This document shows, piece after piece, positions 25,172 through 34,827 of a stretch of 64,000 nt of DNA. Position 1 is the stretch's first letter. Each line of letters begins with the position of its first letter. The notes beneath the pieces were generated by a model, which was not told where the DNA came from, ran no database searches, and worked only from the letters and a program-made list of their open reading frames with translations. This stretch comes from Mycobacterium barrassiae (lineage in GTDB: Bacteria; Actinomycetota; Actinomycetes; Mycobacteriales; Mycobacteriaceae): NCBI RefSeq assembly GCF_025822765.1, contig NZ_JACKUK010000025.1, positions 249,084 to 313,083 on the forward strand, written 5' to 3'. Both the position numbers and the translations under genes were made by a program.

Positions 25172-25440
25172 TCACGGCGTCCAGATCATCAGGTCTTCCA
25201 TGCCGTTGTTCATCACGTCGAAGTGGATCTTGCCGGTCGACTGCGCCCCCGACGAATCGTCGCGCCACTGATGTTGACCGGGCTCGCGACCTGCCACAGC
25301 ACACGGTAGGCAGCCTGGTTCGGCGCGACGGCGTTGAACTGTGAAATCGCCGGGGTGACGGGGCCGTCGAGCGCCTGGCCGGTGGCGGTGGCCTCCCACA
25401 GCTGGCCGGCGACCGTGCGGCCAACGACTACCGACGTTCT
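25172..25440 (-). pseudogene. remnant of an MPT63-like (DUF1942) secreted antigen gene
   Basis: Read on the minus strand, one frame gives RTVAGQLWEATATGQALDG and PVTPAISQFNAVAPNQ then AAYRVLWQVASPVNISGAT, clearly MPT63/DUF1942 sequence. Near 25250-25262 it breaks and the family continues in another frame (SSGAQSTGKIHFDV, then NNGMEDLMIWTP and a stop). About nine residues are missing after FDV. The N-terminal signal peptide and first strands are absent: the first frame meets a stop upstream. It is therefore a truncated, frameshifted remnant, beginning 23 bases after tRNA-Ala. Confidence 0.8.
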
Positions 25441-25596
25441 GACCGGTCAGACCGAACACAATTTGGCTAGTTCATAGCTCGCTCACAGCAGTGGCTGCCC
25501 TGCACCGCTCATGCTGGGTTGTACCGTCGAGGGTCGTCGCGTGTACTTCGACGACGCGAAGAGGACCGCGAAGAGGACCGCGTAGGAGACAGGGCC

Positions 25597-26832
25597 ATGA
25601 CGCCGACACAGTCGACCACTTGTGCAATCGTCGGCGGCGGTCCGGCCGGAATGGTGCTCGGCCTGTTACTGGCGCGCGCCGGAGTCGAGGTCACCGTGTT
25701 CGAGAAGCACGCGGACTTCCTTCGCGACTTCCGCGGCGACACTGTCCATCCCGTGACGCTCACCCTGCTCGACGAGCTCGGCCTCTACGAGCGGTTCAAG
25801 GCGTTGACCCACAGCGAGATCCACAAGGCCGAGTTCACCATCGGCGGGCGCATGGTGACGGTCGTCGACTTCCGTCGGTTGAGTGAACCGCACCCGGTCC
25901 TGGCTTTGGTGCCGCAATGGGATCTGCTCAACTTGCTGGCCGAGGCTGGGCAAGCCGAGTCGACGTTCACCCTGCGGATGCAGACCGAGGTCACCGGGCT
26001 ACTCCGGGATGGCGGGAAGATCGCGGGTGTGCGCTATCGCGGGCCCGACGGGTTCGGAGAATTGCGCGCCGATCTGACGGTCGCCTGCGACGGTCGCACC
26101 TCGCTGGTACGACGTGATGCCGGCATGGTGCCACGCGACTTCCCGGTACCGTTCGACGTTGCCTGGTTCCGTCTGGACGCCAAGGAGAACATCAAATATC
26201 AACTGACCCCACGTCTTTCAAGAGGGCAGGCGCTGGCGCTGATTCCGCGCGAAGGCTACTTCCAGGTGGGTGCGTTCCTGCCCAAGGGCGGTGAGCCGCA
26301 GTTGCAGGCCCGTGGGCTCGACAGCTTTAAGTCCCAGATCGCCGAGCTGGTGCCCGAAGCGTCGGTCGACAGCATCCAATCCTGGGATGACGTGAAGGTT
26401 CTCGACGTCCGGGTCAACCGACTGCATCAGTGGTACAAGCCCGGACTGCTGTGCATCGGCGACGCCGCCCACGCCATGTCGCCCGTTGGCGGTGTCGGTA
26501 TCAACCTGGCCGTCGCCGATGCGGTCGCCGCTGCCGAGATCCTCGCCGAACCGCTGCTCACGCGCCGGGTAACCGAAGAGGACCTCGCGAAGGTGCAAGA
26601 GCGCCGCAAGCTGCCCGCCGTCATCACCCAGGGAGTCCAGCGGCTCCTGCACCGCGCGATGCGGCGCGTCCTGCTTGGCGGCGTCGTGCCGGATCCGCCG
26701 GAGTTCGTAGCGCGTGGGCTCGGGGCGATTCTCACCCGTCTACCCGCGCTCGCGGTGGTGCCCGCGTACCTCGTCGGCGTCGGCGTGCGGCCCGAGCGCG
26801 CACCCGAATTCGCGCGCCGCCCACCCTCCTGA
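25597..26832 (+). CDS. FAD-dependent monooxygenase (PHBH fold)
   Basis: The 411-residue flavoprotein starts at ATG 25597 with TAGGAGA upstream. It has the FAD-binding GGGPAGMVLGLLLARAG (residues about 12-28), the DG-type motif (ADLTVACDGRTSLVRRD) and the GD motif LLCIGDAAHAMSPVGGVGIN (residues about 283-302). These group A flavin monooxygenases hydroxylate aromatic or polyketide-like substrates with NAD(P)H and O2. No pathway gene adjoins it, so the substrate is unknown. Confidence 0.85.
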   Translation: MTPTQSTTCAIVGGGPAGMVLGLLLARAGVEVTVFEKHADFLRDFRGDTVHPVTLTLLDELGLYERFKALTHSEIHKAEFTIGGRMVTVVDFRRLSEPHPVLALVPQWDLLNLLAEAGQAESTFTLRMQTEVTGLLRDGGKIAGVRYRGPDGFGELRADLTVACDGRTSLVRRDAGMVPRDFPVPFDVAWFRLDAKENIKYQLTPRLSRGQALALIPREGYFQVGAFLPKGGEPQLQARGLDSFKSQIAELVPEASVDSIQSWDDVKVLDVRVNRLHQWYKPGLLCIGDAAHAMSPVGGVGINLAVADAVAAAEILAEPLLTRRVTEEDLAKVQERRKLPAVITQGVQRLLHRAMRRVLLGGVVPDPPEFVARGLGAILTRLPALAVVPAYLVGVGVRPERAPEFARRPPS

Positions 26833-26913
26833 GATCTTCTACTTGGGATCGGTAAGCGACGCGACGCTGTGTACTGGGCCGAATCGACCTGTCCCTAGAA
26901 ACGGAGCCCTGGT

Positions 26914-27279
26914 ATGCGCAGAGCCCTCGTCACCGCATTGGCGACCGCGTGTTTCAGTGTCGCCGGCGTGCTGGTGCCAACCGGCACAGCCTCCGCCACA
27001 CCGTTCTGCGAACCGGCGAACGCGAACACACCGCCGTGCGCCCCGCCCGAGGGTCCTCCCGGCACCTGCGACGCCAACGGCGTCTGTGGACAGCTGTGGT
27101 GCCCAGGGTCGGGCATGGCGCCGATACCGGACTGGGACCCGACCGTCTGCCACACCTTCTACTTCGACCCCAACGCACCACTGACCGAACCGGTGATCAT
27201 TCAGGGGCAGCCTCCCGGTCCGCCGGCACCCCCACCGCCGCCGTGCATCCCGCTCATCAACTGCCTGCCCGGTCTCTGA
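26914..27279 (+). CDS. secreted Cys- and Pro-rich protein
   Basis: The 121-residue protein has a signal peptide (MRRALVTALATACFSVAGVL, cleavage probably after ASA near residue 29). The mature chain is rich in Pro and Cys (eight cysteines, as in TPPCAPPEGPPGTCDANGVC), suggesting disulfides, and ends in a Pro-rich stretch and CIPLINCLPGL. I know no function. It precedes a crotonase gene by 29 bases but is unlikely to be related to it. Confidence 0.7.
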   Translation: MRRALVTALATACFSVAGVLVPTGTASATPFCEPANANTPPCAPPEGPPGTCDANGVCGQLWCPGSGMAPIPDWDPTVCHTFYFDPNAPLTEPVIIQGQPPGPPAPPPPPCIPLINCLPGL

Positions 27280-27308
27280 TGGCTTGACGGGTCGGTAGAT
27301 TGCGACCC

Positions 27309-28112
27309 GTGAGCGAAGACAGGGTTCGGGTGCACGTCGGCGACAACGGCGTGGCCACGGTGACGATGGTGCGCACCGATAAACACAATGCGCTCGACCA
27401 GGCGATGTTCCAGGGCCTGGTGGACGCCGCCGAGCAGGTGGCAGGCGACAACTCGGTTCGCGCGGTCGTCTTGCACGGCGACGGCAAGAGCTTCTGCTCC
27501 GGGTTGGACGTGGCGAGCTTCATGGCCGGCGCCGGTGGCACCGGCGTCCTTTTGAAAAGGGACGACACCCGGATCGCGAACTTCGCCCAGCGCGTGACCT
27601 ACGACTGGTCGCTGGTGCCCGCACCCGTCATCGCCGCGATTCACGGCAACTGCTTCGGGGGTGGTCTGCAGATCGCACTCGGCGCCGACATCCGGATCGC
27701 CGCGCCGGACGCGAAGCTGAGCATCATGGAGATCAAGTGGGGCCTGGTGCCGGATATGGGCATCACACACACGCTGCCCAAGCTGCTGCCGATCGACGTC
27801 GCGAAGGAACTGACGTTCACCGGTCGCATCGTCTCGGGCAGTGAGGCGTCACAACTCGGGCTGGTCACGCGGACGGACGAAGATCCAATGTCGGCGGCGC
27901 TGGCGCTGGCCGAGGAGATCGCGCAAAAATCCCCGGATGCCGTCCGCGCCGCGAAGCGTCTGTACGAGGAAACCTGGGCGGGCAACGACCCCGCGGCCGC
28001 CCTGAAGCTCGAATCGGAACTGCAGACCGGGCTGCTCGGCAAGCCCAATCAGCTCGCGGCCGTCGTCGCCGGAATGTCCGGAGAGAAGCCGGTATTCACC
28101 GAGCCGGAATAG
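27309..28112 (+). CDS. enoyl-CoA hydratase/isomerase family protein
   Basis: The 267-residue crotonase starts at GTG 27309, preceded by a TAGATT box seven bases upstream that suggests a leaderless message; a TTG at 27300 is the alternative. Motifs are SFCSGLDVASFM and GNCFGGGLQIALGADIRIA. The first catalytic Glu position holds Gln (GGGLQIAL) and the second keeps Glu (IMEIKWGLVPDM), so it may be an isomerase or hydratase with altered chemistry. The substrate is unknown and no operon partner is present. Confidence 0.85.
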   Translation: MSEDRVRVHVGDNGVATVTMVRTDKHNALDQAMFQGLVDAAEQVAGDNSVRAVVLHGDGKSFCSGLDVASFMAGAGGTGVLLKRDDTRIANFAQRVTYDWSLVPAPVIAAIHGNCFGGGLQIALGADIRIAAPDAKLSIMEIKWGLVPDMGITHTLPKLLPIDVAKELTFTGRIVSGSEASQLGLVTRTDEDPMSAALALAEEIAQKSPDAVRAAKRLYEETWAGNDPAAALKLESELQTGLLGKPNQLAAVVAGMSGEKPVFTEPE

Positions 28113-28303
28113 AGCATAGATTTTCGCATCTCCTATCAAACTATCGACTCTGGAACCTGTCCGCTGAGCGAATTCGTTCGGCCCCAAGGTTGCAATTCCT
28201 GCCCTCCATATAAGCGTTGCGGCCTATGCTGCGCTCGGTCAGGAATCAGCAGCGTGACCGACGCGCGACCGCGACTTCGGCCACTTCGAGGTGAGGGGCG
28301 GCT

Positions 28304-28621
28304 ATGCGCATCAGAGCTTGCTACATGACATTCGGACTCGCCGCGGTACTGATGCCGGCGGGGGTGATGGTTGCATCACCGGCAGTGGCGGACTGCACCA
28401 GCTCCGGAGCCGCCACAGTGTGTGCTCAGGGCGACGTTCGCGGGGGATCAGGCCCGGTTTCCGGACCCGTCTATCCCTCGTATTGCGCCGACCCGTGGTA
28501 CTGCGCCGACGACTGGGATATGGACATATATCTCAATCCGAGACCGCCTGTCGGGATCAATCCGAATCCACCGGGTGGTATCGATATCGGCCGACCGGGC
28601 CGCCCGGGCGGCCGCCGCTGA
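28304..28621 (+). CDS. small secreted protein, unknown function
   Basis: The 105-residue protein has a signal peptide (MRIRACYMTFGLAAVLMPAG, cleavage after VADC or ADC near residue 30) and a short mature chain with four cysteines (DCTSSGAATVC and YCADPWYCADDW), then a Gly/Pro/Arg-rich tail. I recognise no family. It is followed 44 bases later by a haem-binding-type exported protein and may be co-transcribed with it. Confidence 0.6.
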   Translation: MRIRACYMTFGLAAVLMPAGVMVASPAVADCTSSGAATVCAQGDVRGGSGPVSGPVYPSYCADPWYCADDWDMDIYLNPRPPVGINPNPPGGIDIGRPGRPGGRR

Positions 28622-28665
28622 ACACCAGCCACCATTTCGTCAGCCATCAAACAAGGAGTCCGAAA

Positions 28666-29010
28666 ATGTTCGTTCGCAACCTGATCGGAGCCGGCGTGGT
28701 CGTCGGCGCCGCGCTCATCGGCACCGCGGCCACCGCCGCCGCAGATCCGCCGAACTGCACGGCGGCCGACCTTGCGGGAGTCATGGCCGGCGTATCCGCG
28801 GGAACGTCGTCCTACCTGTTTACCCATCCGGATGTGAACGCATTCTTCACCGGTCTCAAAGGCAAGCCGAGAGAGCAGATGTCAGCTGAAATTGAGGCAT
28901 ATTTCGACTCACATCCACAGGTCCGTGACGAACTCCGCGCGGTCAGGCAGGCCGCAGCTGATTTTCGTGACCGCTGCAATGCGCCTATGCCAGACATGCC
29001 GTTGGGGTAG
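28666..29010 (+). CDS. exported haem-binding (MHB, Rv0203-like) protein
   Basis: The 114-residue protein starts at ATG 28666 after AAGGAG. A signal peptide ends ATAAADPPN. The mature helical domain carries two cysteines (NCTAADL near its start and RDRCNAP near its end) and the pattern YLFTHPDVNAFF and SHPQVRDELRAVRQ seen in the mycobacterial haemophore-related family. Rv0203 of M. tuberculosis shuttles haem to MmpL transporters. The match is to family pattern; haem ligation here is not shown. Confidence 0.75.
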   Translation: MFVRNLIGAGVVVGAALIGTAATAAADPPNCTAADLAGVMAGVSAGTSSYLFTHPDVNAFFTGLKGKPREQMSAEIEAYFDSHPQVRDELRAVRQAAADFRDRCNAPMPDMPLG

Positions 29011-29056
29011 ACATTCGAGAGCGCGAGTGCGCTGCATCGATGAGGGCGGGTGAGCG

Positions 29057-29845
29057 ATGGGGGGAATGGGGCTCCCAGGGTTGTGGCTGTTTCTAACAGT
29101 CGTCCTCGCCGTTTCAATCCTGTTGGCGGTCGGCTTCGTCTTGTTCGCTGACAAGACGGTCTACCGGCCGGGCGGTAAGGGGGAGACAGGTTCCTTGTCG
29201 TCGTTCGTGACCACAGTCGCCCTAGTGTACGGCGCTTTGTTGGGATTCACCGTTGTCGTCGCATGGGAGCAATTCTCTTCAGCGGAGACGAACGTGACCG
29301 ATGAGTCCTCCACGCTGGCCACGATGTACCGGCAGACGATCAGTCTGGCTCCGCCGGAACAAGAGAAGATGCGCACGCTGTTGCGCGTCTACACCACATC
29401 CGTGAAAGCTGAATGGGACAACCAGGGCAGTGATGCTGCAAGCGCAGACGCGCGAGCCGCGATCACCGAAATGTACCGCGCGCTCGGTAGCCAGCACGGT
29501 CCTCCTACAGTCGACAACCCGATCAACGCGGAGATCCGCGATCAGCTCAATGTTCTTACAGCGCAACGTAATACTCGTATATTGGACGCAATACCGCGAA
29601 TACCCGGCCTGCTGTGGACAGGTCTACTCTTCGGCGGCGTGCTGTTGATCGGGTTGATCGGGTTCAGTCGACTGGACAGTCGGCGCAATCACATGATTCT
29701 GTCGAGCGCCATCGCGATCCTGCTTGGCCTGCTGCTATTCCTCATCTTTTGGCTCGACCATCCATTCGGGCGCCAAATGGGCGTGACGCCCAGATCATTT
29801 GATTACACCATTCAGGTCTTCGACGGAGTAGACGGGACGAAGTAG
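29057..29845 (+). CDS. DUF4239-type membrane protein (bestrophin-like)
   Basis: The 262-residue protein has two N-terminal membrane helices (WLFLTVVLAVSILLAVGFVL; SSFVTTVALVYGALLGFTVV), an extended middle with ESSTLATMYRQTI and LLRVYTTSVKAEW, and two C-terminal helices (LLWTGLLFGGVLLIGLIGF; LSSAIAILLGLLLFLIFWLD). The arrangement and the FTVVVAWEQF-x-x-AE motif fit DUF4239, sometimes called bestrophin-like. No function is established. The start is an ATG at 29057; codon use is somewhat less biased than in the neighbours. Confidence 0.65.
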   Translation: MGGMGLPGLWLFLTVVLAVSILLAVGFVLFADKTVYRPGGKGETGSLSSFVTTVALVYGALLGFTVVVAWEQFSSAETNVTDESSTLATMYRQTISLAPPEQEKMRTLLRVYTTSVKAEWDNQGSDAASADARAAITEMYRALGSQHGPPTVDNPINAEIRDQLNVLTAQRNTRILDAIPRIPGLLWTGLLFGGVLLIGLIGFSRLDSRRNHMILSSAIAILLGLLLFLIFWLDHPFGRQMGVTPRSFDYTIQVFDGVDGTK

Positions 29846-29859
29846 AGCCGACGGCCTCC

Positions 29860-30285
29860 CTAGGCGAGCCGATCGCGAAGCAGCGCAACCGAATCGAAGT
29901 CGCGAAGCGCTTGCACAGCTCGATCGAGACCCGCTCGGGTGGTCGCTTCGCCTTGGAGGCGACGGCCGAAAGCTGCTGTGATGCCCGCAGCGATGAAGGC
30001 GGTGAACGCGAAGAGCCGGTATGAGTCCCGCGCGTCGCCGAAGGTGAGGCGGGTCGTGCCGTCTGCGTTGAGGGTGTCCACGTATGTGCGCACCAGGTCG
30101 GTGTCGATGGCTTGGCGGGTGTCCGAATCGATTGACGTGGCGGCGAAATAGGCGAGGTCCTTGACGGCCGGCCCGCACGAGGCGACCTGCCAGTCAAACA
30201 GGATCGGCAGACCGTCGGCGAAACCTATGTTGCCCCAGGTGTGTATCCCCATGGATGAGCGTGCGCGGATACCGCTCAGGCGGCC
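29860..30285 (-). pseudogene. truncated, frameshifted phosphotransferase (APH-like) remnant
   Basis: On the minus strand one frame reads ERYPRTLIHGDTHLG, the catalytic loop of an aminoglycoside-phosphotransferase-like protein. The next bases shift the frame and the protein goes on as GNIGFADGLPILFDWQVASC and GPAVKDLAYFAATS to a stop at 29860. One extra G in CTGGGG (near 30236-30239) explains the shift. Everything before ERYP is missing: that codon lies at the stop codon of the thiolase gene (30276). The remnant is the 3' third of a gene of about 1 kb. Confidence 0.8.
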
Positions 30286-31487
30286 GATTTCTCCAGGATG
30301 TGAACCCCACAGGCGGAACCCAGCCCGATGACGTGTGCGAGGCCGACCTTCGCGTTCGCGATCTGCCGGTCGCCCGCCTCACCGCGGAGGTGGTGGCAGA
30401 TCTCCCAGACGTTGGCGATGCCGGTGGCCGCGATCGGATGCCCCTTCGACTCCAACCCGCCCGACACGTTCACCGGTGTCGAGCCGTCGCGCCACGTGGC
30501 ACCCGAGTTGAAGAAGTCTGCGGCCCCGCCCTCTTCACAGAGCATCAGGTTGTCGTAATGCACCAGCTCGGCCGTCGCGAAGCAGTCGTGCAACTCGACG
30601 AGATCGAGGTCCTTGGGGCCGACACCGGCCTGGTCGTAGGCGATGGAGGCGGCCTTGCGGGTCAGCGTGTTGACATTCGGCAGGACCTGGCAGCCCTCCT
30701 CGTAGGGGTCGGTGGTCAGCACCGACGCCGACACCTTGACCGCACGACGACGCTGTTCGAGCGACAGAGACTTCAGCGTCTCGCCGTTGCACACGACGGC
30801 AGCGGCGGCACCGTCACAGTTGGCCGAGCACATCGGACGGGTGTTGGGATAGGCGATCATGACGTCGTTCATGATCTGTTCCAGGGTGAACCGCTTCTGG
30901 TAGGACGCAAGCGGATTCAGGGTGGAGTGGGCGTGGTTCTTTTCGCTGATCTTGGCGAACAGCTCGAAGCTGGTGCCGCCGTACTTATGGCCGTACTCCA
31001 TGCCGATCTGGGCGAACACGCCGGGCATGGTCTCGGTGCCGATCCGGCCGTCGATTGGAGCGACTGCGCCGTACCGACCGGCAGGGGTCCACGTGTCGGC
31101 GTCCTTCTTTTTCGTGCCGCCTCCGCCGAGCAGACCTGCACCGGAGAGCTTCTCGACGCCGACGGCCAGCCCGTAGTCCACTTCGCCTGCCTTCACCGCC
31201 ATGATGGCGGTGCGCAGCGCGGTGGCACCGGTCGCGCAGGCGTTGGCGACGTTGTACACGGGAATACCGGTCTGACCGATCTGCTTCTGAAGCTGTTGTC
31301 CGATACCGGCACTGGCGTTCATGAGGTTGCCCGCGGCGAGCACACCGATATCCGCCATCGTGACGCCGGCGTCCGAAAGGGCTCCCATGGCCGCTTCTGC
31401 CGCCAAATCGACGGAGTCCAGATCGGGGTGCTTGCCGAACTTGGTCATCTGAATGCCGAGGATCCAGACCTCGTCGCTTGCGCTCAT
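30276..31487 (-). CDS. SCP2-type thiolase / lipid-transfer protein
   Basis: The 403-residue thiolase-fold protein has the nucleophile in NVANACATGATAL (Cys near residue 84), VELHDCFATAEL, and the C-terminal ESKGHPIAATGIA and GLGSACGVHILEK. It resembles the Ltp/SCP2 thiolases that cleave or condense acyl-CoAs in sterol and branched-lipid breakdown. These commonly need a DUF35 partner, and the gene immediately upstream on the same strand (39 bases away) encodes one. The substrate cannot be read from the sequence. Its 3' end abuts a phosphotransferase remnant. Confidence 0.85.
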   Translation of the reverse strand: MSASDEVWILGIQMTKFGKHPDLDSVDLAAEAAMGALSDAGVTMADIGVLAAGNLMNASAGIGQQLQKQIGQTGIPVYNVANACATGATALRTAIMAVKAGEVDYGLAVGVEKLSGAGLLGGGGTKKKDADTWTPAGRYGAVAPIDGRIGTETMPGVFAQIGMEYGHKYGGTSFELFAKISEKNHAHSTLNPLASYQKRFTLEQIMNDVMIAYPNTRPMCSANCDGAAAAVVCNGETLKSLSLEQRRRAVKVSASVLTTDPYEEGCQVLPNVNTLTRKAASIAYDQAGVGPKDLDLVELHDCFATAELVHYDNLMLCEEGGAADFFNSGATWRDGSTPVNVSGGLESKGHPIAATGIANVWEICHHLRGEAGDRQIANAKVGLAHVIGLGSACGVHILEKSAA

Positions 31488-31526
31488 CGTTGAAGCTCCT
31501 TCGTCAGAGGGATGGTGGTCTGCGGG

Positions 31527-31937
31527 TCAGCCGACGGGCTCGAAGGCAAAGCCGATCGCCTCGGTGCCCTCGGAATCGGTCCCGATCGGCTGGGTGACGA
31601 GTCGCACCTTCATGCCGTCGCGGACGTGTTCGGCATCGGGCTCGACGTTGATGAGGTTGGCGCGAACTCGGGTCCCGTCGCAGTCCACGACCGCGGCGAC
31701 GAAAGGAACGGGGATACCCGGTGCCGCGAAGGCGACGATCGTAAATGCACGCACCGTGCCCTCGGTAGCGATCGGCACAGTCGTGAAGTCGGTGGCGAAG
31801 CAACCGGCGCACGCGTTGCGACGGTCGAAGAACCTGGCCCCGCATTTCGTGCATTCCTGGGCGACCAGGTGGGGCTCGTCGCCGTCCAGCACCAGGTAGT
31901 CCACGAAGGGTATTTGTCCGGCCACGTGCACCTCCAT
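31527..31937 (-). CDS. DUF35 OB-fold zinc-ribbon protein, thiolase partner
   Basis: The 136-residue protein has an N-terminal rubredoxin-like zinc ribbon (CTKCGARFFDRRNACAGC, residues about 29-46) and an OB fold (GTVRAFTIVAFAAPGIPVPF). DUF35 proteins bind acyl-CoA and form complexes with SCP2-type thiolases or MaoC hydratases, as with Ltp2 in cholesterol side-chain degradation. It is the first gene of the pair with the thiolase. Confidence 0.87.
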   Translation of the reverse strand: MEVHVAGQIPFVDYLVLDGDEPHLVAQECTKCGARFFDRRNACAGCFATDFTTVPIATEGTVRAFTIVAFAAPGIPVPFVAAVVDCDGTRVRANLINVEPDAEHVRDGMKVRLVTQPIGTDSEGTEAIGFAFEPVG

Positions 31938-31992
31938 CGTCGGTGCGATCGACGTTAATACCCGCCGCCGTATTCGCCGAACCCGGCTCGCC

Positions 31993-32955
31993 CTACGACG
32001 ATTCCCGTCGCGCCTTGGCCCGTCGCTTGCCTTCGTGCATCGCGGCCACCCGTGCGACGGGAATCGCGCGGCCTTGTTCGATCAGGTCGGCGGGCAGCCG
32101 CTGGGCCGGCGGCATCGACTCCGTCCAGCTCGGCCTGCCGTCGAGTGCGTCGATCGCCGTGCGGACCGTGAAGTCGGTAGGCCTGATCGAGTCGAGTTCG
32201 GCCCACTCGAGCGGAAACGACACCGGAGTGCCCGGGCGCAGCCGCGGACTGTAGGCCGCGGCGACGGTGGCTCCGCCTGCGCGGGTGGCGTCGACGAACA
32301 CCTTGCCGCGGCGGTCCTCGACGATGAACGCCGTGGTGGCGATGCCCGGATCGATGGCCTCCGCCCGGGCCGCGAGGGCGCGGGTCGCGGCCGCCACGTC
32401 GTCGACTGGTGCGGCTTGATCACTGGAGTCGATCGGGACGAAGATGTGCAGCCCCTTGGCGCCGCTGGTTTTCACCACACCGTCTAATCCGCTGTCGGTC
32501 AGCGCCTGACGAACCAGGTGGGCGACCGCCACCACCTTGGCGAAGTCGTCGCCCGGCGGATCCAGATCGAGCACCAGGTGGGTGGGTCGGTAGATGTCAC
32601 CGCTGAGCCCCAGCGTCGGGTGATATTCGACGGCCCGCTGGTTGGCCAGCCACAGCAGCGTGCGCCGGTCGTTGCACAGCGCATATCGCACCTCGCGGTG
32701 GGAGGCTTCGGCCCACATCGTCGTGGTGGCGATCCAGTCCGGCGTGTACTTCGGGACGTTCTTCTGCATGAAGGGGTCGCGACCGCGCAGGACCCGCAGC
32801 ACGGTCAGCGGCCGGTCGGCGAGGGCGGGCAGCATCCGGTCGGAGACAGCGTCCAGATAGTCGACGAGGTCGCGCTTGGTCGCCCCGGCATCGGGAGTCA
32901 GCGGCTCATCGAGATTGGTGAGGTCGACGCCGTCGCGCTGCTCCTTGGTGCCCAC
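31993..32955 (-). CDS. stand-alone LigD-type primase-polymerase (PolDom)
   Basis: The 320-residue protein corresponds to the polymerase domain of LigD without ligase or nuclease domains, as in the mycobacterial PolD/Rv3730c group. It shows the metal-binding LVLDLDPPGDDF (two Asp, residues about 128-139), KTSGAKGLHIFVPI, and the third Asp region RRGKVFVDATRAGG. Such enzymes add ribo- or deoxynucleotides at gaps and ends during repair. The start is GTG 32955. The C-terminus is basic (EGKRRAKARRESS). It follows the broken SDR gene by 3 bases. Confidence 0.88.
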   Translation of the reverse strand: MGTKEQRDGVDLTNLDEPLTPDAGATKRDLVDYLDAVSDRMLPALADRPLTVLRVLRGRDPFMQKNVPKYTPDWIATTTMWAEASHREVRYALCNDRRTLLWLANQRAVEYHPTLGLSGDIYRPTHLVLDLDPPGDDFAKVVAVAHLVRQALTDSGLDGVVKTSGAKGLHIFVPIDSSDQAAPVDDVAAATRALAARAEAIDPGIATTAFIVEDRRGKVFVDATRAGGATVAAAYSPRLRPGTPVSFPLEWAELDSIRPTDFTVRTAIDALDGRPSWTESMPPAQRLPADLIEQGRAIPVARVAAMHEGKRRAKARRESS

Positions 32956-32958
32956 CGG

Positions 32959-33755
32959 TTACGAACTCGCGGTCGTAAAGATGCCGCCGTCGACCGGGAT
33001 GATCGCACCGGTCACGTAGGCCCCGGCACGGCTGGTCAGATACACCGCAATGCCGGCCATGTGGTCGTCCCGACCGATGCGCCGCATCGGCGCCGACGCC
33101 GCGATCGAACGCCGAACTCCTCCAACGTCGCCGCCATCATCTTGGACGGAAACGGCCCTGGCGCAACGGCGTTGACGGTGACGTGCTGCGGCCCCAGCTC
33201 GCGAGCCAGCACCCGGGTCAGCTGGTGCACCGCTGCGTTGCTGCTGGCGTAGGAGTACGTCGGCAGCGGGCTGACTCGAAGGCCGTCGATGCTGCCGATG
33301 TTGATGATCCGCGCCGGGTCGTCGGCGGTAGCGACCGCGCGAAGTGCCGGCAGTAACGCCTGGACCATCCAGAACGGCGACTTGACGTTGAGGTCCAGCA
33401 CCTTGTCCCACGCCGAGTCCGGGAAGGACTCCAGCGGCGCACCCCACGTCGCGCCCGCGTTGTTGACCAGGATGTGCAGGTCGCCGCCGCCGGTGACCTC
33501 GTCGGCGAGCCGCAGGCATTCCTCATGCCGGGACAGGTCGGCCGGGACGGCAGTCACGTCGCCGAAGTCCGACAGATGCGATCGAGCTTCCTCGCACGCG
33601 TCCGCCTTCCGCGAGCTGATCACCACCTGGGCACCGGCCTGCAGCAATCCGCGGGCCATCATCAGGCCGATCCCTCGCGTGCCGCCCGTCACCAGGGCCC
33701 GCTTACCGGTCAGATCGAACAGCTGGGCATGGGTACTGAACTGGGTGTCGGTCAT
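32959..33755 (-). pseudogene. short-chain dehydrogenase gene with a frameshift
   Basis: From ATG 33755 the frame gives a normal SDR: FDLTGKRALVTGGTRGIGL (cofactor motif), HILVNNAGATWG, NIGSIDG, the catalytic YSYASSNAAVHQLTR (the usual YxxxK is Y-x-x-S here) and VNAVAPGPFPSKMM. At about 33107-33111 (after LEEFG) the family continues only in another frame: IAASAPMRRIGRDDH, GIAVYLTSRAGAYVTGA and IPVDGGIFTTASS to the stop at 32959. A single base loss in GGCGTTCGATC accounts for it. It could be a real pseudogene or a sequence error; the two frames are otherwise intact. Confidence 0.8.
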
Positions 33756-33819
33756 TCTCGAATAGTGCCTTATCGGTCCCGCGCCGCGTTCCTTGCTCGC
33801 CGCGTCCGCCACGCCGTAG

Positions 33820-34826
<1,007 letters not shown>

Positions 34827-34827
<1 letters not shown>

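Noticed and set aside
25556-25579. 12-base direct repeat GCGAAGAGGACC twice upstream of the monooxygenase
   Set aside because: Only two short copies with no spacing or palindrome features of an operator; likely simple slippage.
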